DNA of 14,731 bases. It comes from Candidatus Latescibacterota bacterium (lineage in GTDB: Bacteria; Latescibacterota; UBA2968; UBA8231). Below are positions 1-7,450 of the stretch, in pieces (positions within the stretch are counted from its first letter, which is position 1; each line of letters starts with the position of its first letter). The stretch is from NCBI GenBank assembly GCA_022827165.1, contig JAJDTN010000351.1, positions 1 to 14,731 of the forward strand. Reading direction: 5' to 3'. The notes beneath the pieces were generated by a model. The model searched no databases. It saw only the letters and a list, made by a program, of their open reading frames with translations, and had not been told where the DNA came from. Made by a program: the position numbers and the translations under genes.

Positions 1-2487
1 GCCGGCCGCGGCGAGGAGGTACCGCGCCGCCGTCCGGCGAGCCTCGATCAGCTCCGGCAGCTCATCCAAACCCACATCCGCGAGCCAGGCCCGTGCCTCG
101 CGGCTCCCGGCGAGCCACTCCTCGGTCCACGGGAGCCGCTCCCAGTCGCGGACCCAGGCATCCCAGGCCTGGAGCCCGGCCGGCCGCCGGTGCGCGCCCC
201 ACGGCTCCGGCTGGTCCTCCGACCAGCGGGTGAGCCCCAACTCCAGGGCCAGGGCGGCGACGCTGTCAACCAAGGCACTCTCGGACAGGGGTTCCCCGGC
301 CCTCTCCACCACCAGGAAGGGACAGTTGCGCCACAGGCGGTCGGGGAACCGGGCCCACCACTGGTCCTCGACGAGGCGCCATCCCTGCTCGGCGGGCCCC
401 ATCTCGTAGAGCTCGACACCCTCCGCCGTCTCCCGATAGCCGGCGGCCACCTTCCACCGCTGGTCCTCATCCCCGATCACCACCGGCAGGCCCCAAGAGA
501 GCCAGCCCTTGATCTCCTTGAGGCTCTCCCGCGCCTTGAAGCCGCTGGAGACGCTGTAGCCCAGGCCGAGCCACTCGAGCATGCGCGGGGGCTCGGGACC
601 ATACCGGGGCCACCCGGTCGGGGAGTAGGGTCCCGAGTACGCGCCGGACCAGAACGGCGGGCGGCTCAGCGTCGCCAGGGTGAGGCTGTCGAGATCCGCC
701 CGCCGCAGCCCCGCCGCGTCCGCCGCAGCGCCGAGGAGGCTCTCGCCGGTGGGCCGCGGAGGCTGCTGGAGGAGGATCGAGTCCGGGGCGGCGAGGGCGG
801 CCTCGAGGGGCTCTCCCCTGCCGAGATCGCCCACCCTCTCCTCGGAGAACCAGCCGTCGTAGACATCCTCGGAGCGGACCCGCGCCGGCGGCGACAGGGG
901 ATCGGCCCCGGTGACGCTGTAGCGCACGCCGGGGTAGCGGTTGCCGGCGAAGAGCGGATCGTCGATCGGCTCGCAGACGTTGAAGGAGAAGTCGAAGCGC
1001 CCGCGTCTCTGCGAGGCGCGCACGAGGAGCCGGTGCTCCCCGGCCTCCAGGTATCCCGGCAGCTGCACCTGCCCCAGCATGTGGCGGCGGCGGCCCTCGA
1101 ACTCGTAGAGGGGCTCGCCGTCGATCCAGACGGAGAGGTCCTCGTCCGAGCCGAGCCAGAAGCGCACCGAGTCGGGACGCGCCATGGTGAAGGTGGTGTA
1201 GGCGTACACGGCGCAGTGGATGGGATCGTCGAAGTGGCTGTCGAGGTCGATCTTGTCGTGGCCGAACCAGGTCACCTCGGACCAGCCGCCGCGGCCGGGT
1301 ACCGGGCGCAGCGCGGCCGCCTCCTCCGGGGTGAACCGGTGATCGCGCTCCACCGGCCCCAGGAGGGTCCAGCGCCGGGGCCCCATGCCGTAGTTGGCCT
1401 GCTCGGTCCAGTCGCCGCCGCCGTAGTCGATGCCCGCCTTGACGTAGCGCATGGCCAGGGACTCCACGTCGCCGCCGAGGACGCGGATGTTCTCGTGCAC
1501 GCCCGGGCCCCGGCCCTGCTGCCAGGCGAGGTCGGCGAACTCGAAGTCGTCCGGGTTGAAGCCCATGAGCCGGGCCACCACGAGGTCGGTGGCCACCGGG
1601 TCGGCGCCGGCGACGATCGTGTTGGCGCGCCGGGGAGTGCCGCCGAAGGCGCCGCCCTCGCTGCCGGCGATCATGTCGACCACGTTGAGATCGACCTCCG
1701 TCAGGCCCCACAGGTCGACCCAGCACTCGTCCTGCACGCGCGGGGCGTGGGGGATGCCGGCGGGCCGGCGGTCGGTGCCGCTGCCCTTGTTCCAGCCGTA
1801 GATGTGCCCGGGGAGGATGCCGAGGTGGTTCTTCATCGCCGCGGTGATCTTGGCCCCGTGGGTCTTGGCCACGGGACAGTTGATCCAGGCGTCGGCCTCG
1901 ACGATGGTGGCGGCGATGTCGTAGTCCGGATCGGCCAGGCCTCCCCCCGGGGGCGCCAGGCGGACGGGGCGGTCGAAGTTCAGGTCGACGCACTCGATGT
2001 CGACGCCGCGCTGCCGCAGCTCGCGGACCGTGGCCCGGTGGCCGGCGATCTCGAAGCCGTCCGCCACCCTGTACTCCTGGTCGGTGCTGTCCTTCAGGGA
2101 CGGGCTGATCCAGCCGCCGGCGCCCTCGGCGATGGAGATGCGGGCGCCGGGGGCCGCCTCGTGGACCAGGATCGCCACGGCGCGCACCACGCGGGCGTCG
2201 GTGACGATGCCGGAGCCGGAGGGTTCGGGGATCGTGACGTTCGGCTTGATCGCCACACGGCGCGCCGTGTCGGGGACGAAGGCCTCCATCCCCCCCACGA
2301 GGTCGACGGCGCGGCGCACCATCTGCAGGACCTGGTCGGCGGTGAGGGAATCGGTGCGCGCCGCGGGCGCGGCGAGGGACTCGTCGTCGGAGGGGACGAC
2401 GCCGACCTCGAAGGGCTGGGCCGCTGCCGGCGACGAGGGGAACTGGGCGAGCAGGGCCAGCAGGAGGATCGGGCGGACTCGGTTCAG
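1..2487 (-). CDS. Secreted DUF362-domain protein with added C-terminal domains (partial, runs off left edge)
   Basis: 829 codons are visible with no stop before the window edge. The N-terminus reads as a Sec signal peptide (MNRVRPILLLALLAQF, then SSPAAAQ), so the protein is probably exported. Residues about 65-320 match DUF362: a KPN motif at K81, VAKTHGAK around K208-H210, KNHLG at 219-223, then GGAFGG and GADPVATDLVVARLMGF near 310. Residues about 430-505 look like a PA14-type beta-sandwich (VRFWLGSDEDLSVWIDGE, then a LEAGEHRLLVRAS strand). Residues about 575-690 faintly resemble a C39/papain-like fold (KGWLSWGLPVVIGDE, KVAAGYRE), but with no Cys at the expected site and Lys where His would sit. 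The start is probably CTG at 2487, because GGAGA lies 6 bases upstream and the signal peptide begins exactly there; no ATG fits. DUF362 has no settled function. The gene is divergent from the CPBP gene. The DUF362 assignment is firm and the C-terminal assignments are tentative. Confidence 0.85.
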   Translation of the reverse strand, partial: MNRVRPILLLALLAQFPSSPAAAQPFEVGVVPSDDESLAAPAARTDSLTADQVLQMVRRAVDLVGGMEAFVPDTARRVAIKPNVTIPEPSGSGIVTDARVVRAVAILVHEAAPGARISIAEGAGGWISPSLKDSTDQEYRVADGFEIAGHRATVRELRQRGVDIECVDLNFDRPVRLAPPGGGLADPDYDIAATIVEADAWINCPVAKTHGAKITAAMKNHLGILPGHIYGWNKGSGTDRRPAGIPHAPRVQDECWVDLWGLTEVDLNVVDMIAGSEGGAFGGTPRRANTIVAGADPVATDLVVARLMGFNPDDFEFADLAWQQGRGPGVHENIRVLGGDVESLAMRYVKAGIDYGGGDWTEQANYGMGPRRWTLLGPVERDHRFTPEEAAALRPVPGRGGWSEVTWFGHDKIDLDSHFDDPIHCAVYAYTTFTMARPDSVRFWLGSDEDLSVWIDGEPLYEFEGRRRHMLGQVQLPGYLEAGEHRLLVRASQRRGRFDFSFNVCEPIDDPLFAGNRYPGVRYSVTGADPLSPPARVRSEDVYDGWFSEERVGDLGRGEPLEAALAAPDSILLQQPPRPTGESLLGAAADAAGLRRADLDSLTLATLSRPPFWSGAYSGPYSPTGWPRYGPEPPRMLEWLGLGYSVSSGFKARESLKEIKGWLSWGLPVVIGDEDQRWKVAAGYRETAEGVELYEMGPAEQGWRLVEDQWWARFPDRLWRNCPFLVVERAGEPLSESALVDSVAALALELGLTRWSEDQPEPWGAHRRPAGLQAWDAWVRDWERLPWTEEWLAGSREARAWLADVGLDELPELIEARRTAARYLLAAAG

Positions 2488-2493
2488 GTCGGC

Positions 2494-2498
2494 TCTCC
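2494..2498 (-). promoter_or_regulatory. Ribosome binding site supporting a CTG start
   Basis: On the minus strand GGAGA sits 6 bases before CTG at 2487-2485. No ATG or GTG lies at suitable spacing, and the reading frame from this CTG gives a clean signal peptide. This site is the main reason for choosing a rare start codon for the DUF362 gene. Confidence 0.55.
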
Positions 2499-2518
2499 AG
2501 GCTGAGGATTCAGTGGGA

Positions 2519-2547
2519 ATCAGCGGACGCCCCTGGAACACTGTCAA
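2519..2547 (-). promoter_or_regulatory. Candidate sigma70-type promoter of the DUF362 gene
   Basis: A consensus -35 TTGACA (2547-2542) is followed after 17 bases by GCTGAT (2524-2519), which matches only 3 of 6 -10 bases. It would give a leader of about 25 bases carrying the GGAGA site. The -35 is perfect but the -10 is poor, so this is a candidate only. Confidence 0.35.
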
Positions 2548-2572
2548 CGCCGAGGATCCCCGCGGCCCCCCG

Positions 2573-2602
2573 TTGACCCCCCGCCGGGGCGCGCCGAATA
2601 TT
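2573..2602 (+). promoter_or_regulatory. Candidate promoter placing transcription start at the CPBP gene's ATG
   Basis: TTGACC (2573-2578) is followed by 18 bases and AATATT (2597-2602), a 4 of 6 match to the -10 consensus in an otherwise extremely GC-rich gap. Transcription would begin near 2609-2612, which is the ATG itself. No Shine-Dalgarno sequence precedes the ATG, so the message may be leaderless. Confidence 0.4.
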
Positions 2603-2611
2603 CCCGCCCCC

Positions 2612-5600
2612 ATGGAACGCCATCTCGACCGCAACGACTTCCGCCTCCTCCTCGGATGCGCCATCCTGACCGTCATCGGCCTGGCGGTGGGGGCACGCTT
2701 CTTCTACGACGCCTTCCCCGAGGCGACGATCGACTTCGACCTCACCCGCGGCGAGGCCCGCGAGCAGGCCGCCTCCTTCCTCCGGGACCGGGGGTTCGAC
2801 CTCGACGGCTACCGGCAGGCGGCGCTGTTCCGCTACGACGACGACGCCAAGACCTTCCTCGAGCGCGAGCTGGGCCTGGAGGGGGCCAGCGCCGTCATCG
2901 GCGATCCGGTGCGCCTGTGGCGCTGGAGCAACCGCTGGTTCCGCGAGCGCCAGAAGGAGGAGTTCCGGGTCGAGCACACGACCACCGGGGAGCTGGTCGG
3001 CTTCCGGCACCAGATCGAGGAGGAGGCCGCCGGCGACAGCCTGTCCCAGCCCGAGGCCCGGGCCGTGGCGGAGCGGTTCCTCGCGCAGAGCATGGACCTC
3101 GACCCGGGGCGGCTGGAATTCGTCGAGGCGACGACGATCGAACGGTCCAACCGGGTGGACCACGCCTTCACCTGGAAGCTGGCCGGCTTCGAGGTCTCCG
3201 GCTCCAGCTACCGGTACCACGTCGGCGTGCAGGGCGGCGAGGTGGGCAGCTTCACCGAGTTCCTGAAGGTTCCGGAGGCCTGGAAGCGGGACTACCAGGA
3301 GCTGCGCTCCCGCAACAATACCACCGGCCTGCTGGCCGCCCTCCTGCTCGTAGCCACCTGGGTGGTCATGCTGGTCCGCCTCGTGTCGAGCATCCGCTGC
3401 CAGGACGTGCGCTGGCGCTTCGCCCTCGTCCTCGGGGGGATCGCCTTCGTCCTCAGCTTCCTGGCCGAGATCAACGCCCTGCCGGTGGCGGTGTACAACT
3501 TCGACACCACCGGAACCTTCGGCAGCTTCCTGGCGGGAGGGGTGCTCCAGGCCGCGGCCCTCGCCCTGGCCATCGGCCTGGCCATCGCCTTCATCGTCGC
3601 CGGCGGCGAGCCGGAGTACCGCCGCTGGTACGGCGGCCACATCCGCCAGTCGAAGCAGTTCCTGCCCGAGGGCCTGCGCACCAAGCGCTTCCTCACGGGC
3701 AGCGTCATCGGCGTGGCCATGACGGCGTTGTTCGTCGCCTACCAGAGCGTGTTCTACGTGGTGGCCGAACGCTTCGGGGCGTGGAGCCCGGCGCAGATCC
3801 CCTACCAGGAGATGGTCAACACCTACATCCCCTGGGTGGTGGTGCTCCTCATCGGCTTCCTGCCCGCCGTCTCCGAGGAGTTCACCTCCCGGGCGTTCTC
3901 CATCCCCTTCCTGCAGCGGCTCCTGCGGCACCGCTGGGCGGCGGTGCTGATCTCCGCCGCCATCTGGGGCTTCGCCCACGCCGGCTATCCGCAGCAGCCC
4001 TTCTGGATCCGCGGCCTAGAGGTCGGCCTCGCCGGGGTCGTGGTGGGCTACGTCTTCGTGCGCTGGGGGCTGCTGCCGGTCCTGGTCTGGCACTACATGA
4101 TCGACGCCTTCTACACGGCCCTGATCCTGCTGCGCTCCAGCGACCCCTACTTCGTGCTCTCCGCGGCGCTGTCGGTGGGCATCCTGCTGCTGCCCCTCGG
4201 GGCGGCGGTGGTCCTCTACCTGCGGCGGGGGTCCTTCGTCGACGCCGGGCCCCTGCTCAACCGCGAGGACAGCCCGCCCCTCGAGCCGGCGGCCCCCGCG
4301 CAGCCGGCGGGGCCCGATCCCGGCGCCGAGACCGCTCCCGAGTCCACCGCCTACCGGCCGCTGAGCCGCGCACGGCTGGGAATCGCCGCCGCGGCGGTGC
4401 TGGCGGGACTGGCGGGCTTCGCCCTCGAGAAGCCGGACCTGGTCCCGGAGGTCGACTACCGCCTGACCTCGGGGCAGGCCCTCGTCAGGGGCAGCGGGCA
4501 CCTGACCGCCCTCGGCGTCGAAGTCGACTCCTGGCGCGCGGTGGTGACCCAGTCGAACCCCTGGCACGGGGCCGCCGTGGAGTACCGCGACGAGCGCGCC
4601 GGCCCGGCGGCCGCGGCGGCGCTCTACGAGGACGATCTGGCCCCGGCCCTGTGGCGGCTGCGGCTCTACCGGCCCGGTGAGAAGGAGGAGTGGGAGGTCC
4701 GCCTGCGCCCGGAGGACGGCGTGGTCTACGACGTCCGCCACCAGCTCGCCGAGGAGGCGCCGGGCGACAGTCTCTCCGAGGAGGAGGCCAAGGCCGTCGC
4801 CCTGGACCACCTGCGCTCCTACGGACTCGATCCTTCCGCCTTCGTGCTGAAGGAGGCCTCCGCCGAGGACCTGCCCGGGCGCCGCGACCACTGGTTCGTG
4901 TGGGAGGCGAAGGAGGGCGACCGGCGCAACCTCGACGAGGCCCGGTTCCGCTGCCGGGTGCACGTGGCCGGCGGCGAGGCCGCCGACCTGGACCGGTTCA
5001 TCAAGCTGCCCGAGGACTGGCTGCGGGAGCGCCGCGAGGGTTCCTGGTGGCGCACCGTCCTGGAGTGGACGCCGGTGGGGGCGGCCATCGCCGTCTCCGT
5101 GCACCTGCTCGTGCTGCTGGTGGGGCACATCCGCTCGGGAACGCTGGCCTGGCGGCGGCCCCTGCGGCTCGGCCTCTTCGCGGCCTCGGTCCTCGCCCTG
5201 GGGCAACTCAACGAGCTGCCGGCGTTCTACGCCTTCTATACCACCGAGATCCCCCTCACCCTCTACCTGATCACAGGCGTGGCGGGCTTCCTCCTCGGCT
5301 CGGTCCTGCTGGGGCTCCTCGTGGCCCTGGCCGCCGGCCTCTGCGGCTCCCTGTACCCCCGGGCCGCGGAACGCCTGAGCCGGTCCGGCCTGCGCCCGCA
5401 GCTGCGCGACGCCGTCCCCCTCTCCGTCCTCGCCGTCGCCGGGGCACTCGCCCTGGACCGCCTCGGCGGAGTCCTCGCCGCCGCCTTCCCCGCCGGGGCC
5501 CCTTCACCCTCCCCCGAGATCCCGAGTGTCGACTCCTGGGCGCCCGCCCTGGGCGGGCTCCTCGGCGCCGTGGGCACAGGGCTGGTCCTGCCCCTGGCCG

Positions 5601-5992
5601 CCGGCGTCCTCGTGTACTACGCCGTCCGCGTCCTCCGCCGCCCGCCGCTGGTGATCCTCGCCCTCCTCGCCCTGGGGGCGGCCATGGCCGGCGCCGACGC
5701 CCAGCGGCCGGCCGAGTTCCTCTACGACCTCGGCTGGTTCGTCCTGACCGCCGCGGTGCTGGCCGCCGCGGTGTACTGGCTCTTCCGCGACAACGCCGCC
5801 GCCTACGCCCTGGCCGCCTTCCTCTTCTCCGCCGTGGAGAGTGGCCTCGGTCTGCTGGATCAGTCGGCGTACGCGGCCCATGGCCAGGTCCTTCTCGGCC
5901 TGTCCGCGGCCTTGCTGGCCGGTCTGTGGCTGCTCTCCTCCAGGGGCGGCCCCCCCGACGAGGCCGCAGACCCGCCGGCGCAACAGCCCTGA
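2612..5992 (+). CDS. Duplicated CPBP-family (CAAX-type) intramembrane protease with a degenerate second half
   Basis: A 1126-residue integral membrane protein. One membrane segment (residues about 8-31) precedes an extracytoplasmic PepSY-like region (about 32-230) and several membrane helices. A CPBP protease core follows with the three family motifs: EEFTSR at 422-427 (EExxxR), GFAH with H456, and HYMID with H494 and D498. After a Pro/Ala-rich linker (about 541-585) the same architecture repeats: a helix at about 589-608, a second PepSY-like region to about 815, then more helices. HQIEEEAAGDSLS in copy one matches HQLAEEAPGDSLS in copy two, about 577 residues apart. Copy two has no EExxxR, no FxxH and no HxxxD. 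CPBP enzymes are glutamic-type intramembrane proteases used in prenyl-protein processing, bacteriocin maturation or immunity; the substrate here is unknown. The frame is open further upstream, but ATG 2612 begins the first recognisable segment. The stop overlaps the next ATG by one base. Confidence 0.85.
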   Translation: MERHLDRNDFRLLLGCAILTVIGLAVGARFFYDAFPEATIDFDLTRGEAREQAASFLRDRGFDLDGYRQAALFRYDDDAKTFLERELGLEGASAVIGDPVRLWRWSNRWFRERQKEEFRVEHTTTGELVGFRHQIEEEAAGDSLSQPEARAVAERFLAQSMDLDPGRLEFVEATTIERSNRVDHAFTWKLAGFEVSGSSYRYHVGVQGGEVGSFTEFLKVPEAWKRDYQELRSRNNTTGLLAALLLVATWVVMLVRLVSSIRCQDVRWRFALVLGGIAFVLSFLAEINALPVAVYNFDTTGTFGSFLAGGVLQAAALALAIGLAIAFIVAGGEPEYRRWYGGHIRQSKQFLPEGLRTKRFLTGSVIGVAMTALFVAYQSVFYVVAERFGAWSPAQIPYQEMVNTYIPWVVVLLIGFLPAVSEEFTSRAFSIPFLQRLLRHRWAAVLISAAIWGFAHAGYPQQPFWIRGLEVGLAGVVVGYVFVRWGLLPVLVWHYMIDAFYTALILLRSSDPYFVLSAALSVGILLLPLGAAVVLYLRRGSFVDAGPLLNREDSPPLEPAAPAQPAGPDPGAETAPESTAYRPLSRARLGIAAAAVLAGLAGFALEKPDLVPEVDYRLTSGQALVRGSGHLTALGVEVDSWRAVVTQSNPWHGAAVEYRDERAGPAAAAALYEDDLAPALWRLRLYRPGEKEEWEVRLRPEDGVVYDVRHQLAEEAPGDSLSEEEAKAVALDHLRSYGLDPSAFVLKEASAEDLPGRRDHWFVWEAKEGDRRNLDEARFRCRVHVAGGEAADLDRFIKLPEDWLRERREGSWWRTVLEWTPVGAAIAVSVHLLVLLVGHIRSGTLAWRRPLRLGLFAASVLALGQLNELPAFYAFYTTEIPLTLYLITGVAGFLLGSVLLGLLVALAAGLCGSLYPRAAERLSRSGLRPQLRDAVPLSVLAVAGALALDRLGGVLAAAFPAGAPSPSPEIPSVDSWAPALGGLLGAVGTGLVLPLAAGVLVYYAVRVLRRPPLVILALLALGAAMAGADAQRPAEFLYDLGWFVLTAAVLAAAVYWLFRDNAAAYALAAFLFSAVESGLGLLDQSAYAAHGQVLLGLSAALLAGLWLLSSRGGPPDEAADPPAQQP

Positions 5993-7437
5993 TGCACCTC
6001 CTCGTCACCGGCGCCTCCGGCCGCGTCGGCACCTGCGTCGTCGCCGGTCTGCGGGCCCGGGGCCACCGGGTGCGCGCCTTCGACCGGCGGCCTCCCGCAG
6101 ACGGCGCCGGGGAGAGCCTGCAGGGGGAGCTGGGCGACTTCGACCAGGTCCGCCGCGCCGTGGACGGCGTCGACGCCGTGATCCACCTCGGGGGCAACGC
6201 CGGCGAGAGGCCGTGGCCGGAGATCGCCAACAACAACTACATCGGCTGCTACCACGTCTTCGAGGCGGCCCGGGAGGCAGGGGTCCGGCGCGTCGTCTTC
6301 GCCAGCCGCGCCGGGCTGCTCTGGCTCTACCCGGACGAGGTGCAGCGCCGCGTGGACCTGCTGCCCCGTCCGGTGGGGCTCTACGACAACAGCAAGCTCT
6401 TCGGCGAGATGCTCGCCTCCATGTACGCGTCCCGCTTCGGCATGGAGTGCGTCTGCGTGCGCATCGGCAACTTCAGCCCCGACCGCGACCAGCCCGGCCA
6501 CCCGCACCAGCTGAGCCACGGCGACTGCGTCCGCCTCTTCGAGCAGGCCGCCGCCCATCCGGTGGCGGGCTTCGAGATCGTCTTCGGCGTCTCCGCCAGC
6601 GACTGGCCCCTCTACGACGTCGACCACGGCCGGCGCGCGATCGGCTACGAACCCCGGGACGTCTCCCGGGTGCCGGAGGCTGAGCGCACCTTCCGCGGCG
6701 ATGACGGGCCGGCCGAGCCGCTGTCGGACGAGCCGCCCCGCCGGGTGTTGATCACCGGCGCCGCGGGGCAGGTGGGGCGGGCCGTGGCCCGCGGCCTGGG
6801 CCGGCGCTACCAGATCCGCGGCATGGACCGCGCCGAGATGCCGGAGCTGTCGGACACGGTGGTGGCCCCCCTCGGCGACTTCGACGCCTGCCTGCGGGCC
6901 ACCCGGGACGTGGACGCCGTCGTCCACTTGGGGGGGACGCCGAGCGGCGGCTCTCCCTGGGAGGAGGTGTGGTCCTCCAACTTCGTCGGCACCTGGAACA
7001 TCATGGAGGCGGTGAGGCGCAACCGGGTGCCCCGCGTCGCCTACGCCAGCCGCGCCGGCATCCTGTCTCCCTACCCGAAGGGCCTGCGGCGCACCGTCGA
7101 CCTCTTCCCGAGGCCGGAGACCTACTACACGATCAGCAAGATCTTCGGGGAGGGCCTGGGCCACACCTGGGCCTGGCGCCACGGCACCCGCTTCGTCGGC
7201 GTGCGCATCGGCAACTTCTCACGGGAGCGCGACCAGCCCGCGCACCCCCACCAGCTGGGGCACGAGGACGCGGTGCGCGTCTTCGAGGCGGCGATCACCC
7301 ACACGGGGTCGACGTACGAGATCGTCTTCGGGGTGTCGGACAGCGACTGGCCGCTCTACGACGTCGACCACGGGCGGCGGGCGATCGGCTACGAGCCCGC
7401 CCAGCGCAGCGAGGTCCCGGAGGCGGAGCGGAACTAG
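5992..7437 (+). CDS. Tandem two-domain extended SDR (uronate dehydrogenase/epimerase-like)
   Basis: 481 residues made of two homologous NAD(P)-dependent epimerase/dehydratase domains. Each has a Rossmann glycine motif (TGASGRVG at 6-13; TGAAGQVG at 255-262), an Asp-containing VDAVIHLGG or VDAVVHLGG strand, and YxxxK (Y131/K135; Y379/K383). The RIGNFS and SDWPLYDVDHGRRAIGYEP blocks recur in both, and the layout resembles bacterial uronate dehydrogenase. In both copies the residue 25 positions before the catalytic Tyr, normally Ser or Thr, is Arg (R106, R354; motif ASRAG). The substrate therefore probably differs from known uronate dehydrogenases, or the activity is altered. The start ATG overlaps the CPBP stop as TGATG with no clear Shine-Dalgarno, so translation is probably coupled. 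The gene ends 13 bases from the convergent proS stop. The fold is certain and the substrate is unknown. Confidence 0.88.
   Translation: MHLLVTGASGRVGTCVVAGLRARGHRVRAFDRRPPADGAGESLQGELGDFDQVRRAVDGVDAVIHLGGNAGERPWPEIANNNYIGCYHVFEAAREAGVRRVVFASRAGLLWLYPDEVQRRVDLLPRPVGLYDNSKLFGEMLASMYASRFGMECVCVRIGNFSPDRDQPGHPHQLSHGDCVRLFEQAAAHPVAGFEIVFGVSASDWPLYDVDHGRRAIGYEPRDVSRVPEAERTFRGDDGPAEPLSDEPPRRVLITGAAGQVGRAVARGLGRRYQIRGMDRAEMPELSDTVVAPLGDFDACLRATRDVDAVVHLGGTPSGGSPWEEVWSSNFVGTWNIMEAVRRNRVPRVAYASRAGILSPYPKGLRRTVDLFPRPETYYTISKIFGEGLGHTWAWRHGTRFVGVRIGNFSRERDQPAHPHQLGHEDAVRVFEAAITHTGSTYEIVFGVSDSDWPLYDVDHGRRAIGYEPAQRSEVPEAERN
6601..7398 (+). repeat. Direct repeat pair from the SDR domain duplication
   Basis: Bases 6601-6654 and 7345-7398 (offset 744 bases, 248 codons) are nearly identical at DNA level, with 4 mismatches in 54 bases; the encoded residues in this stretch are the same. 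The rest of the two halves is much more diverged. The pair marks equivalent C-terminal segments of the two SDR domains. Confidence 0.8.
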
Positions 7438-7450
7438 CCGGCGGCGGCCG

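Noticed and set aside
190..2505. 771-residue plus-strand open frame opposite the DUF362 gene
   Set aside because: Its composition (Val, His, Gly, Asp, Arg-rich, no recognisable motif) is typical of antisense shadow in GC-rich DNA, and the minus strand encodes a clear DUF362 protein with a signal peptide.
1997..2611. Upstream extension of the CPBP frame by about 205 codons
   Set aside because: It lies over the DUF362 gene's signal peptide and N-terminal domain in the opposite strand and contains no recognisable sequence.
7438..7450. Bidirectional terminator between the convergent SDR and proS genes
   Set aside because: The gap is only 13 bases of GC-rich sequence, without a convincing hairpin followed by a T run on either strand.
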